This document shows positions 53,763 through 64,000 of a stretch of 64,000 nucleotides of DNA, piece by piece. The DNA is from Nissolia schottii. Taxonomy: Eukaryota > Streptophyta > Magnoliopsida > Fabales > Fabaceae. The position numbers were made by a program, and so were the translations under genes. The DNA lies in contig QANU01047353.1 of the NCBI GenBank assembly GCA_003254905.1, forward strand, positions 681,699-745,698, given 5' to 3'. Each line of letters starts with the position of its first letter. Position 1 is the stretch's first letter. The notes under the pieces are model-generated. The model was given only the letters and a program-made list of their open reading frames with translations. It was not told where the DNA came from and made no database searches.

Positions 53763-55520
53763 TCAGTGTTGTCAGTAAAGAATCAACTGAACATGTTCAA
53801 AGAGTACATTGGAAGACTTAAGAAAGCTGTGGGGGAAGAAAGGACAAGTTTCATTCTAGAGAAAAGCATATCCATCATCAGCATGGGAAGCAATGATCTC
53901 TCAGGAACATATTTTCTGACACCATATAGGAGGTTTCACTATGATGTCCAAGAGTATACAAGCAAGCTGGGCAATGAATCTTCAAATTTTATACAGGTAC
54001 GCACTTAATAGTAAAAAAAAATAGAAGAGCTGTGAACTATACTTGAATTAAAGAAAGAAAACATCTAACAATGCCATGTGCTCCAATTAAACAGTATTAT
54101 CAGTTTTGATTCTGCATTCTATCAAGTAAGTCATAAAAAGAAGGGTGCACCAAGCCCTCACCTTGTACGGTCTGGTGAGGGTAGATGTACACAGGGCTAC
54201 ATTCTTCTATCATTTCAGTCAGGAACTAGAGCAAAATTCAACCCACGTTTTCGTTGGCAAAAGGGTGTTCTAAGAGAATAATTAAATGTGTACAATATCC
54301 TACGTATTCATTTAATATGTCCATCGACATTCGGGACTTACATGTAGAACAGTGAAAATTTCACGTTAATGGGTGAAAAAGTTGGTGGACTAGGGTTGTA
54401 AGTGATAGAGCCAACCACAATCCTTCAGTTTTCTGGTTATCAACATGAAACTCCCATATTTTACCCATGAAGTGCCTAATTTTGAAAGATACTCTAAATA
54501 AGTATGTCTAAATAGCATAACTTGATATGATATCAGCTACACAATAGGTAACATCCCCTCTCAATGAGACTTGAAATTATTAACTTCTGACTTAAAGTAT
54601 CTAGAGCTCAACCATAAGTTGATGGCATCTTGGCTGCTTTTCCATCGGTTAAGATGTTAACAATAAGATCCCTTTTAATAGAAAAGTTCATTTTTTGATG
54701 CAAATGTCATGAAATTAATGGAAGAAACTCTACCATTTGGGAGTAAGAAGGATTGGAGTGTTGACCTTATCACCATTAGGATGTATTCCATTCCAAAGAA
54801 CGGTATCAGGAGGCATAGAAAGGAAACGTGTAGATTCAGTAACCAAGGCAGCCAAGTTCTACAACACATTTCTTAAGGTTTCAATATCAGCTCTCAAAGG
54901 AAGTCTTCCTGATGCTAGGATTATCTACCTTAATGGTTACACTGGAACGAAAAGCATTATCCAACACCCCCATCAATTTGGTAAATTTCTACATCTGAGA
55001 ATATAGGCACTTACACTCTCTTTCAGTGATCTCACCACAGCTATATTTCATGGTATTGTAGTCTTTATCTGTTCTGATATTTGGTCATTTCTTTGATCAT
55101 ATTTTCATAGAGGAAGAAAAAGATATCAAACAACTTGCATAACAAATCACACTTCCATTATTTGAACCTACATTGTCCTGACATCCAAATCAGACATGTA
55201 GTGGACTGTTGTATGAAGTGGATTTCAGTTATGAAGTTTCAAATCAACAGATTGTCTTTAATAACAATGTACATTCATTATTATACAACTAAAATCCACA
55301 TTGATTTGCAGTAAAAGGAAATATTTCTTGCATGAATTATGATGCACTAATCGATTTATTGATTGTCAATCAGGATTGCCCTCTCTGTAATAATTTTCAA
55401 TTAAAAATCTGCAAAGATGTCTATAAATATGTGTTCTGGGACAGTTACCACCCCACAGAGAAAACTTACGATATACTTTCCAAAGATCTCATTAAAAAGA
55501 CCATTGATCAATTTGTCTGA
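53763..55520 (+). CDS. GDSL esterase/lipase, partial: exons 3-5 only
   Basis: Exons 53763-53996 (234 nt), 54725-54980 (256 nt) and 55312-55520 (209 nt); the first two have exactly the lengths of exons 3 and 4 of the intact gene and phases agree. Seen: NQLNMFKEYIGRLKKAVGEE, block III MGSNDLSGTYF (here with the canonical Asn), LYHLGVRRIGVLTLSPLGCI and block [14 protein letters not shown]. Exon 5 is unusual: the RGCCGTG segment expected after QFG is replaced by unrelated residues (VKGNISCMNYDALIDLL). Exons 1 and 2, with the catalytic Ser, are not found between 53152 and 53763. They are either lost or hidden by the join at 53151. It may be a pseudogene. Confidence 0.75.
54135..54215 (-). mobile_element. 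3' fragment of an Au-like SINE in the GDSL intron
   Basis: On the minus strand this reads GTAGCCCTGTGTACATCTAC…CTCACCAGACCGTACAAGG…GGGCTTGGTGCACCCTTCTT, the layout of the 3' part of the plant Au SINE. It lies between exons 3 and 4 of the partial GDSL gene and is repeated at 56446-56526 in the duplicated segment. Confidence 0.55.
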
Positions 55521-56118
55521 AAAAGACTTCCCTTATTAGCTTACAAATTACCCTCAAGTGAACCTAATGCTGAGATGGGAATAACATACATAGAGCCAGT
55601 TATGCATTATATTGTACCATGAGAAGATCTACGGCAATAGACTCAGGTTATGTCATGCTCAACATTGAACTCAGAACAGTACCAACAATGCCACGTGCAA
55701 CAACTTTGATTTCAATTAATAGACGTGGTAATTCTGCATGTAGCAGGAATAGAACACAATGATTTTGCAGAATCTTTGATGGGTGTACATGATTTTACAA
55801 AGAAAGCACAAGCAAGGTATAAAACAATGAAAATATATATATACACACACACACATATTGAATCTAAAGGCAGAAACTTACTCTTTGACATAATAGCTAA
55901 TTGCCCCTGGATTTCAGCAACACCCGACAAAACAAAGCCTTCAATACTAATGTAGATCTTTCATTGTTTCTAAAAGGAAAATCACAATTGTTTCAAGCAT
56001 ACAAACATATACAAGTAATTATGACTATATATTATTTCCGCACCATCGCCAAACCTTCACTTCACATCTATTTGGACATGAGAAATATCCACACCAGCTA
56101 AACTGCCCCAAGACAGAC
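55521..56118. other. 3' flank of the partial GDSL gene up to the N join at 56119
   Basis: No gene seen. A TA/CA microsatellite lies at about 55835-55857. The segment ends at a single N. Confidence 0.5.
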
Positions 56119-56119
56119 N

Positions 56120-57571
56120 TTGGAAGACTTAAGAAAGCTGTGGGGGAAGAAAGGACAAGTTTCATTCTAGAGAAAAGCATATCCATCATCAGCATGGGAA
56201 GCAATGATCTCTCAGGAACATATTTTCTGACACCATATAGGAGGTTTCACTATGATATCCAAGAGTATACCAGCAAGCTGGTCAATGAATCTTCAAATTT
56301 TATACAGGTACGCACTTAATAGTAAAAAAAAATAGAAGAGCTGTGAACTATACTTGAATTAAAGAAAGAAAACATCTAACAATGCCATGTGCTCCAATTA
56401 AACAGTATTATCAGTTTTGATTCTGCATTCTATCAAGTAAGTCATAAAAAGAAGGGTGCACCAAGCCCTCACCTTGTACGGTCTGGTGAGGGTAGATGTA
56501 CACAGGGCTACATTCTTCTATCATTTCAGTCAGGAACTAGAGCAAAATTCAACCCACGTTTTCGTTGGCAAAAGGGTGTTCTAAGAGAATAATTAAATGT
56601 GTACAATATCCTACGTATTCATTTAATATGTCCATCGACATTCGGGACTTACATGTAGAACAGTGAAAATTTCACGTTAATGGGTGAAAAAGTTGGTGGA
56701 CTAGGGTTGTAAGTGATAGAGCCAACCACAATCCTTCAGTTTTCTGGTTATCAACATGAAACTCCCATATTTTACCCATGAAGTGCCTAATTTTGAAAGA
56801 TACTCTAAATAAGTATGTCTAAATAGCATAACTTGATATGATATCAGCTACACAATAGGTAACATCCCCTCTCAATGAGACTTGAAATTATTAACTTCTG
56901 ACTTAAAGTATCTAGAGCTCAACCATAAGTTGATGGCATCTTGGCTGCTTTTCCATCGGTTAAGATGTTAACAATAAGATCCCTTTTAATAGAAAAGTTC
57001 ATTTTTTGATGCAAATGTCATGAAATTAATGGAAAAAACTCTACCATTTGGGAGTAAGAAGGATTGGAGTGTTGAGCTTATCACCATTAGGATGTATTCC
57101 ATTCCAAAGAACGGTATCAGGAGGCATAGAAAGGAAACGTGTAGATTCAGTAACCAAGGCAGCCAAGTTCTACAACACATTTCTTAAGGTTTCAATATCA
57201 GCTCTCAAAGGAAGTCTTCCTGATGCTAGGATTATCTACCTTAATGGTTACACTGGAACGAAAAGCATTATCCAACACCCCCATCAATTTGGTAAATTTC
57301 TACATCTGAGAATATAGGCACTTACACTCTCTTTCAGTGATCTCACCACAGCTATATTTCATGGTATTGTAGTCTTTATCTGTTCTGATATTTGGTCATT
57401 TCTTTGATCATATTTTCATAGAGGAAGAAAAAGATATCAAACAACTTGCATAACAAATCACACTTCCATTATTTGAACCTACATTGTCCTGACATCCAAA
57501 TCAGACATGTAGTGGACTGTTGTATGAAGTGGATTTCAGTTATGAAGTTTCAAATCAACAGATTGTCTTTA
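56120..57571 (+). pseudogene. Near-identical second copy of the partial GDSL gene, bounded by Ns
   Basis: This 1452-bp segment matches 53809-55260 (offset 2311) through exon 3, intron, SINE fragment, exon 4 and the start of intron 4, with only a handful of substitutions noticed. The differences include G to V in exon 3 (CTGGGCAAT to CTGGTCAAT), V to I, and loss of the AG acceptor before exon 4 (GGAAG to GGAAA at 57035). Exon equivalents are 56120-56307 and 57036-57291. It begins and ends exactly at Ns (56119 and 57572). It is most likely an unmerged contig or allele; a true recent duplicate is possible. Confidence 0.8.
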
Positions 57572-57572
57572 N

Positions 57573-59219
57573 TTGTTCCTTTACAAACACCTAGCATGAG
57601 ACTAATAAAGGCCTCAAAATTCATGCTAATTAGAAGACTCAGAACATATCACCAAAATCAACAAACACATAACAATAAATGGCAGGAAAAAAAAAAGTAC
57701 AAGCTGGTTTGGTTTCAGACAATTATTTGTTTTCATTGCTTCCTTCATATAATCATGGAAACAGGAAAGAAAATAAAACAATATAGTATTTTCGTAATAA
57801 TAATCAACATTAGAAACAATAAACAATAACAGAAAAACGTTTTTATGAAATCAAACAGATCCTAAATTTAAAGAGCGTGCTAAAACATGTGAAGCAACAT
57901 TGAAACTTTTTGACATTCTGATGCATCCCTCAATCTCAAAAGAAAAAATAAAAAATAACACCTGCACACAATCCCAACACAAGCAAGCAAGCAATAATCA
58001 TGAAAATTAACAAAAGGCGAATCAAATATACCAACACATCCATGGGAAGAGACTCGAGCCGAGACTCCGATAGAACATCCTCCATCCGAGGAGTCTTCGG
58101 CGTCCCAAGGAATCCACCCTGATCAACCAAATTCCCAGGGGACAGCATCATTGGACTTTTATCAAACACCTTATCATCATTCCCCACAGCACCACCACCA
58201 CCCTGCACCTTCCTGGAATTCAACACCGCCACCCTCTTCTTCCCGAGATCAGTGCATGCCTTAACAGCACCCGAAGAAGATGAAGACGGCGATGACGAGG
58301 ACGACAGCAACGACGAAGACTTATTGATCCGAAGCTGCGCAAGAGTTCCAGGCTTCAGGTACCTGTTCCTGGAGCTCCTCAATTGCCTCTTCCCCTTCGG
58401 AACCTTTCCCATCCCCTCTTCTTCTCCTTTTCTCCTAAACCCTAAATATTCAATCTCGATTTCAACCACTTCAAATCAAACCAACAATTGATTCAATTCT
58501 TCCTGAAAACAACAAACAAAAAGAGCAGAACAAAATTCAAGTTAGTACCTAACAAATAAGCCAGCTCAACTGAAACCAGCAAAAAAAACGAAAATGGAAA
58601 AAACTCAAAATCGAAATCGAAATTGTGGAAATGAACAAAGGTGGAAAATACTTACATGAATATAAATAAGAGCATAAGAGACCAAATAAAAAATCCAAAA
58701 AATAAAAATAAAATAAAGAATCCTCCACGGAACTGAATTTGGAATGAAGAGTGAAACCCTAAATCAGAGACAGAAGAAGCCAGCCAAATAAGGTAGAATA
58801 GTTACGAAGCTTTCGGAAAAGGTGGAATCGGAATTGGGAAAAATGAGAGGCAGAGAGAGAGAGAAGAGGGAGGGAAGGAAGTGAAAATGCGCCGCTAGGG
58901 TTTATGTTTGAATTTGGCTGAGGTGCCCGCCAAAATTTTCTGTGATCACAAAATTGAGGTGTGCCCTAATCGAGGGGTTAGAGAGTATAAATATCTTTTA
59001 GACTATCATTATTATTAAACGCTAAATTTTGGTGATGAACTTATGGAGGAAAAAAAAACGCTTATTGACCTCTCTCCGTCAAATTTAATATACTCTCTCT
59101 CCGTCAAATTTTTATTGTTATATCTCAAGTAAAAATTTGTCTATGATTATTTATAATTTGAATAGATTAAGAGAATATTAAATGTATTTTTTATAAGTTT
59201 ATCTTTGTTATTTTTTATT
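57573..59219 (-). pseudogene. Near-identical second copy of FBS4-like exon 1 and its 5' region, bounded by Ns
   Basis: This segment matches 60272-61917 (offset 2699) almost base for base, through intron, exon 1 (58032-58412), 5' UTR and upstream DNA. One indel in a poly-A tract was noticed (near 59047). It carries only the first coding exon of the F-box gene and stops inside the MITE that is complete at 61792-62066. It lies between single Ns (57572 and 59220) and directly abuts the 3' end of the complete gene, so it is probably a redundant contig. Confidence 0.85.
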
Positions 59220-59220
59220 N
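59220..59220. other. Single N: probable contig join
   Basis: Like the Ns at 53151, 56119 and 57572, this single ambiguous base coincides with an abrupt change of sequence. It lies 13 bases from the stop codon of the complete F-box gene, so that gene's 3' UTR is not represented. Confidence 0.85.
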
Positions 59221-59232
59221 TAGAGAACTAAA

Positions 59233-61111
59233 TCAGCGAAGTTTGTTCTGAGCAACAGCCTTGCACAGTTCATCCTCATAGAAGAGAACTCTATTAGAAG
59301 CCAAGGATTTGCAAAGGGGCTTTGGTATAGCTGATGGCACCAAGCAATGAGAAGGGATATCCCGAAAAAGAACGGCTGCAACCTGCCGCATATCGGAAAC
59401 TTTGAGGCGAGATGGTGGTCGGGGGCCATGTCTAGGTGCTTTAGGTGTATGTGGGCTTGGAATCCTCACTCCCTTCCCATCACCCTTGCTGGAAAAGTTA
59501 ATAGCACTGTGAAGATAACATGCATACAAATGTTGCAGGAAAAATGTAAATCATTAAAAATACCTACCACATAAAAGGCCAATGCTCTGTAGGACGGGGA
59601 GTCATTGTACTCAACATCTCCTGCCGAGAGCGATCTGGAGTAGTATAATTGAAGTGAAACTGCCTTGCAATCACAACCTAACAATACTTGAAAGTATTAG
59701 CCATTAAGCAACTAACTGGACCACTTCAACTAATCATAAGGAAACATTTACAGGCATATACATGCAGCAGAGACATGGAACTCACTGCTTTTCTAATTCT
59801 TCGAGAAACATGGAAGACAGCCCTCAGTTGGTCATGATGTAAGTGGCATAGTATTTTAACCTCAAAATTATATAAGAAGACAGGGTCAGCAAACAGATAG
59901 AATAGAAACAGAGAACAAAGATCAATAAAACAAGACGCAATATACATACATGCTTATAAATTGTAGAATACGTGTGTGATGTCTGTGGCTCTGTGCATTT
60001 AGTTGTGCAGTTGTTTACAACTTTACCAATATTCAACAAGCTCAAGTAATTCCTTGTGACATTTCACCATTAATTAAAACCAGCATATAGGTTAACAACC
60101 CCCCCCCCAAAACAAGGAGAGAAAAAAAGAGATTCTTGTTGTAAATAACTCATCCCGTGATTTTAAAAAAAAAAGGGAAAAAATCACAACAGAACATATT
60201 ATTTAGCATCATATAAATCAACAAAATCAAGCAAGAAGAAACAGACCAAGCCATCACACCTGCAAGAAAAATTGTTCCTTTACAAACACCTAGCATGAGA
60301 CTAATAAAGGCCTCAAAATTCATGCTAATTAGAAGACTCAGAACATATCACCAAAATCAACAAACACATAACAATAAATGGCAGGAAAAAAAAAAGTACA
60401 AGCTGGTTTGGTTTCAGACAATTATTTGTTTTCATTGCTTCCTTCATATAATCATGGAAACAGGAAAGAAAATAAAACAATATAGTATTTTCGTAATAAT
60501 AATCAACATTAGAAACAATAAACAATAACAGAAAAACGTTTTTATGAAATCAAACAGATCCTAAATTTAAAGAGCGTGCTAAAACATGTGAAGCAACATT
60601 GAAACTTTTTGACATTCTGATGCATCCCTCAATCTCAAAAGAAAAAATAAAAAATAACACCTGCACACAATCCCAACACAAGCAAGCAAGCAATAATCAT
60701 GAAAATTAACAAAAGGCGAATCAAATATACCAACACATCCATGGGAAGAGACTCGAGCCGAGACTCCGATAGAACATCCTCCATCCGAGGAGTCTTCGGC
60801 GTCCCAAGGAATCCACCCTGATCAACCAAATTCCCAGGGGACAGCATCATTGGACTTTTATCAAACACCTTATCATCATTCCCCACAGCACCACCACCAC
60901 CCTGCACCTTCCTGGAATTCAACACCGCCACCCTCTTCTTCCCGAGATCAGTGCATGCCTTAACAGCACCCGAAGAAGATGAAGACGGCGATGACGAGGA
61001 CGACAGCAACGACGAAGACTTATTGATCCGAAGCTGCGCAAGAGTTCCAGGCTTCAGGTACCTGTTCCTGGAGCTCCTCAATTGCCTCTTCCCCTTCGGA
61101 ACCTTTCCCAT
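59233..61111 (-). CDS. FBS4: F-box protein of the FBS4 (At4g35930) type, complete
   Basis: Predicted substrate adaptor of an SCF ubiquitin ligase, from the F-BOX STRESS-INDUCED family. Four exons from high to low: 60731-61111, 59786-59860, 59568-59677 and 59233-59488, 273 residues. The start chosen is MGKVPKGKRQLRSSRNRYLK, which matches the family; the frame also has an ATG 57 bp upstream. Exon 1 has LKPGTLAQL, the CTDLGKKRVAVL motif and LLGTPKTP-like FLGTPKTPRMED. The F-box starts at ESRLESLPMDVL and crosses the intron to VKILCHLHHDQLRAVFHVSR. Then RQFHFNYTTPDRSRQEML and TPRPTEHWPF. The C-terminus has PSPHTPKAPRHGPRPP and VLFYEDELCKAVAQNKLR. A likely 5' UTR intron spans 61202-61354. The 3' UTR is cut by the N at 59220. 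Confidence 0.92.
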
Positions 61112-61791
61112 CCCCTCTTCTTCTCCTTTTCTCCTAAACCCTAAATATTCAATCTCGATTTCAACCACTTCAAATCAAACCAACAATTGATTCAATTCTT
61201 CCTGAAAACAACAAACAAAAAGAGCAGAACAAAATTCAAGTTAGTACCTAACAAATAAGCCAGCTCAACTGAAACCAGCAAAAAAAACGAAAATGGAAAA
61301 AACTCAAAATCGAAATCGAAATTGTGGAAATGAACAAAGGTGGAAAATACTTACATGAATATAAATAAGAGCATAAGAGACCAAATAAAAAATCCAAAAA
61401 ATAAAAATAAAATAAAGAATCCTCCACGGAACTGAATTTGGAATGAAGAGTGAAACCCTAAATCAGAGACAGAAGAAGCCAGCCAAATAAGGTAGAATAG
61501 TTACGAAGCTTTCGGAAAAGGTGGAATCGGAATTGGGAAAAATGAGAGGCAGAGAGAGAGAGAAGAGGGAGGGAAGGAAGTGAAAATGCGCCGCTAGGGT
61601 TTATGTTTGAATTTGGCTGAGGTGCCCGCCAAAATTTTCTGTGATCACAAAATTGAGGTGTGCCCTAATCGAGGGGTTAGAGAGTATAAATATCTTTTAG
61701 ACTATCATTATTATTAAACGCTAAATTTTGGTGATGAACTTATGGAGAAAAAAAAACGCTTATTGACCTCTCTCCGTCAAATTTAATATAC

Positions 61792-62066
61792 TCTCTCTCC
61801 GTCAAATTTTTATTGTTATATCTCAAGTAAAAATTTGTCTATGATTATTTATAATTTGAATAGATTAAGAGAATATTAAATGTATTTTTTATAAGTTTAT
61901 CTTTGTTATTTTTTATTCTTTCAATAACACTTAAGTATTATACATTATCTATTTAAGGTTAATTTTGTCTACAAACTTTATATTTTTTCTATCTTAGTGT
62001 TAATTAAATTATTTTTTAAATTGTGTATTTTTATCCAAAATTATAATAAAAAATAGACGGAGGAAG
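61792..62066. mobile_element. MITE upstream of the FBS4-like gene
   Basis: The left end CTCTCTCCGTCAAATTTTTA and the right end, inverted CTTCCTCCGTCTATTTTTTA, form imperfect terminal repeats of about 30 bp around an AT-rich core. The TCCGTC termini resemble Stowaway-type MITEs. The left flank is TA, but the right flank is not a clear TA duplicate. A truncated copy is in the duplicated segment, ending at the N at 59220. Confidence 0.6.
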
Positions 62067-64000
62067 TTTGACCTATTAATGAATAATTTATTAATTGAAT
62101 TTTAATTTAAGTTATGACATCTCAATTTAGGTTAGTTTTGAATCCACCACAAATATACATAATCTTCATTTTTTTAATTTATTTTAAAAATACTAATTTT
62201 GATACACCATCTTTAATATAGGGTATTTTATATTATCAACAAATTATATAATATAAACTGTATAATTTTTATGTTAAGAGCTAATAGTTTAAGTCACCTT
62301 TCTTATGATCATGTGTTAACAGAGTAGGTTAAAGTTCAAGCAAATGTGTTAGACTTTTTTAGAAGAAAAAAAAACATATAATATATTTGATCAACCTCGC
62401 TATTTACATTAAAAATGTATACTTTTTATCATGTCAAACAATTTGAAGTTTATCATGTATTAGCTTTGGCTCCTAAAATTTTTAACTTAACTTTTTAGTC
62501 TATAAAACAATAAGTCGTAAGTTAAATTAATTCATAATTTATTATCACTACTACATCACCACGTTTTTAGTGATTTATTATATTAAATGACATTTTAACA
62601 ACAATTAGAATTGTAAACAAATTATGGTAACACATGAGACTACAAATGAGATTAAACTGGTCAGAACATATTTAGTTTTAAATAAAATTATGATAACAAC
62701 TTATATTTGTGGTGCTAACTTCTACAATCATATTTTAATTTCTAAATTACAATATAATCTCATCACATTCATAATTTTTGTCACAACTCTATTTAATGCG
62801 ATAAATCAATTAAATCATAAATAATAAATAATAATGTAACTGAATATCTAACTTGAGTTATAATATACAATTCTAAGGATAGTGACTTATATTTATACTT
62901 ATAAGGATCAAAATAAGCATTACATGATAATAACACTTATTATTAACTTAAATTGAATTTTTTTTTAAACTCAAGAAATGGAATAAATACAAAGTAATGA
63001 GTGTACTTTTGAGGCACTCCATGTAAATAATTTCTGGTGGCAAGAATCCAATCCCGGTCAGCGGAAAAACCGTGGGTTTGCTGCACAGGATCAGTTCCAT
63101 GACGTGGCATTATGTGATTGGTGGTTTATGGTATCTTTGGTGCTGTGGGTCCTACCGGAGTCTTTAATTGCTCAGATCACAGGCGTGAATTACGACTATA
63201 ACTTCGGCAAAATCGACAATTTTGGGATCTTATTGTTCTATTTCTTCGTCCGGTAGGTGATGTTGTTTTTGCTATGTTTATTTATTATTTTTTTTGGAGT
63301 TTTCCCTTGAGTTAAATGGAAATTCAAAATTAAGATGAGAGAGGGAAATTGAAATATTTGTGGTGATTTGACATTTTGAGAGGGAAATGAAAAAAAATAA
63401 CAAAGAAAATGACTGATTTACCCTCACTTGATTGCAATGCCCATAGTTCTCATGAGGGTGATTCAATGCACGAAGATACGGATTCGAACCCTTTATGATT
63501 TCAGTATTCGCACGTGAGTCGCGCGCTTCGGTAGACAAGCCTTATAAATTACACTAATGTTCGGTGTATCCGCTTTTACTGTCATGCAGTCCCCGAAATG
63601 AGGAATGTATGCAATACGTTGCCACATTAAATGTACTCATTTTTATATAAATATGCATAAAAAAATTTACACATGTATTTAAACTGACATACACAAACTT
63701 TTTAACTAGTATAAACAAATAATAAGACAAAAATGAAACAAAAAATACAAATAAGAAAATATTGGTGCTCACGTGCTCAAATTTTTTTAGACACGTGCAT
63801 AAACTTTTGAACAACTAAAACCAAAAAATATGATTAAACCAAAAATAAACACGAATATGAAGAATAAATGTTTGGTTCTCATGTGCACAAAACTTTTGAA
63901 CAATAATGCAAGCTTTTCTATGCACAAACTTGTTAACAACCATAAACAAATATTATGACAGACACAAAAAGAAAACAACGATGAAAAAAGAAATTTGGCG
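62067..64000. other. AT-rich terminal stretch, no gene recognised
   Basis: 62067-62990 is strongly AT-rich with no supported frame. 63000-63290 is more balanced in composition and could be the promoter or 5' end of a gene, but I could not read an exon. 63430-63600 has a B-box-like GATTCGAACCC and may be a decayed repeat. Confidence 0.4.

Noticed and set aside
54078..54281. 67-codon plus-strand frame repeated identically at 56389-56592
   Set aside because: It lies in a GDSL intron over a SINE fragment, and its repetition is due to the duplicated segment.
57446..57829. 127-codon plus-strand frame crossing the N at 57572
   Set aside because: It runs across a probable contig join and contains an undetermined residue; both halves are non-coding in the parent copies.
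58252..58491. Acidic plus-strand frame (EDEDGDDEDDSNDED) opposite FBS4 exon 1, repeated at 60951-61190
   Set aside because: It is the antisense of the poly-Ser segment of the F-box protein; the sense frame matches a known family.

Overview
This window is nuclear DNA from a flowering plant, almost certainly a eudicot. The genes are split by many short GT-AG introns, intergenic DNA is AT-rich, and the products are plant-specific (an AHK1-type hybrid histidine kinase, a ROP GTPase, GDSL esterase/lipases, an FBS4-type F-box protein). Gene content would suit a legume, but I cannot fix the species. It reads as draft sequence: four single N bases (53151, 56119, 57572, 59220) mark joins, and the two short pieces between the last three Ns repeat neighbouring sequence almost exactly.

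Layout. 0-5.3 kb: 3' two thirds of an osmosensor-type histidine kinase (+), with a Stowaway-like MITE in an intron. 6.5-9.8 kb: 20S proteasome subunit alpha4 (PAD, +), with a degenerate second copy of its last exon in the 3' flank. 10.4-12.3 kb: tRNA-Ile(AAU) (-) and a small conserved-looking 88-residue gene (+). 13.7-16.0 kb: a POLLENLESS3-LIKE/TDM1-family TPR gene (+) whose promoter carries an exact mitosis-specific activator (MSA) motif. 16.8-17.4 kb: relic of a Ty3/gypsy reverse transcriptase. 18.8-23.7 kb: complete 12-exon RAD17 checkpoint clamp-loader gene (-). 24.3-35.9 kb: a degenerate satellite array of about 11.5 kb, built from ~59-bp monomers nested into ~177-, ~355- and partly ~710-bp repeats, interrupted by a solo LTR and by a hAT-type element with a perfect 8-bp target duplication. 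36.0-36.7 kb: a second, unrelated ~110-bp tandem repeat. 37.4-40.4 kb: complete type-I ROP GTPase (-). 44.3-45.5 kb: ~4.7 copies of a 242-bp tandem repeat directly upstream of a GDSL gene. 45.6-55.5 kb: a GDSL cluster with one intact gene, one pseudogene and one gene lacking its 5' exons. 59.2-61.1 kb: complete FBS4-type F-box gene (-).

The genes do not form a single pathway; they look like a conserved ancestral gene neighbourhood. From memory, Arabidopsis keeps parts of this set as separate blocks: PAD1/POLLENLESS3-LIKE 2/ROP1 on chromosome 3, ROP5/F-box At4g35930 on chromosome 4, and RAD17/PAD2 on chromosome 5. Here they sit together. The accessory DNA between them (satellite, MITEs, SINEs, LTR and gypsy relics, repeat-decorated GDSL promoter) is where the unusual observations lie.
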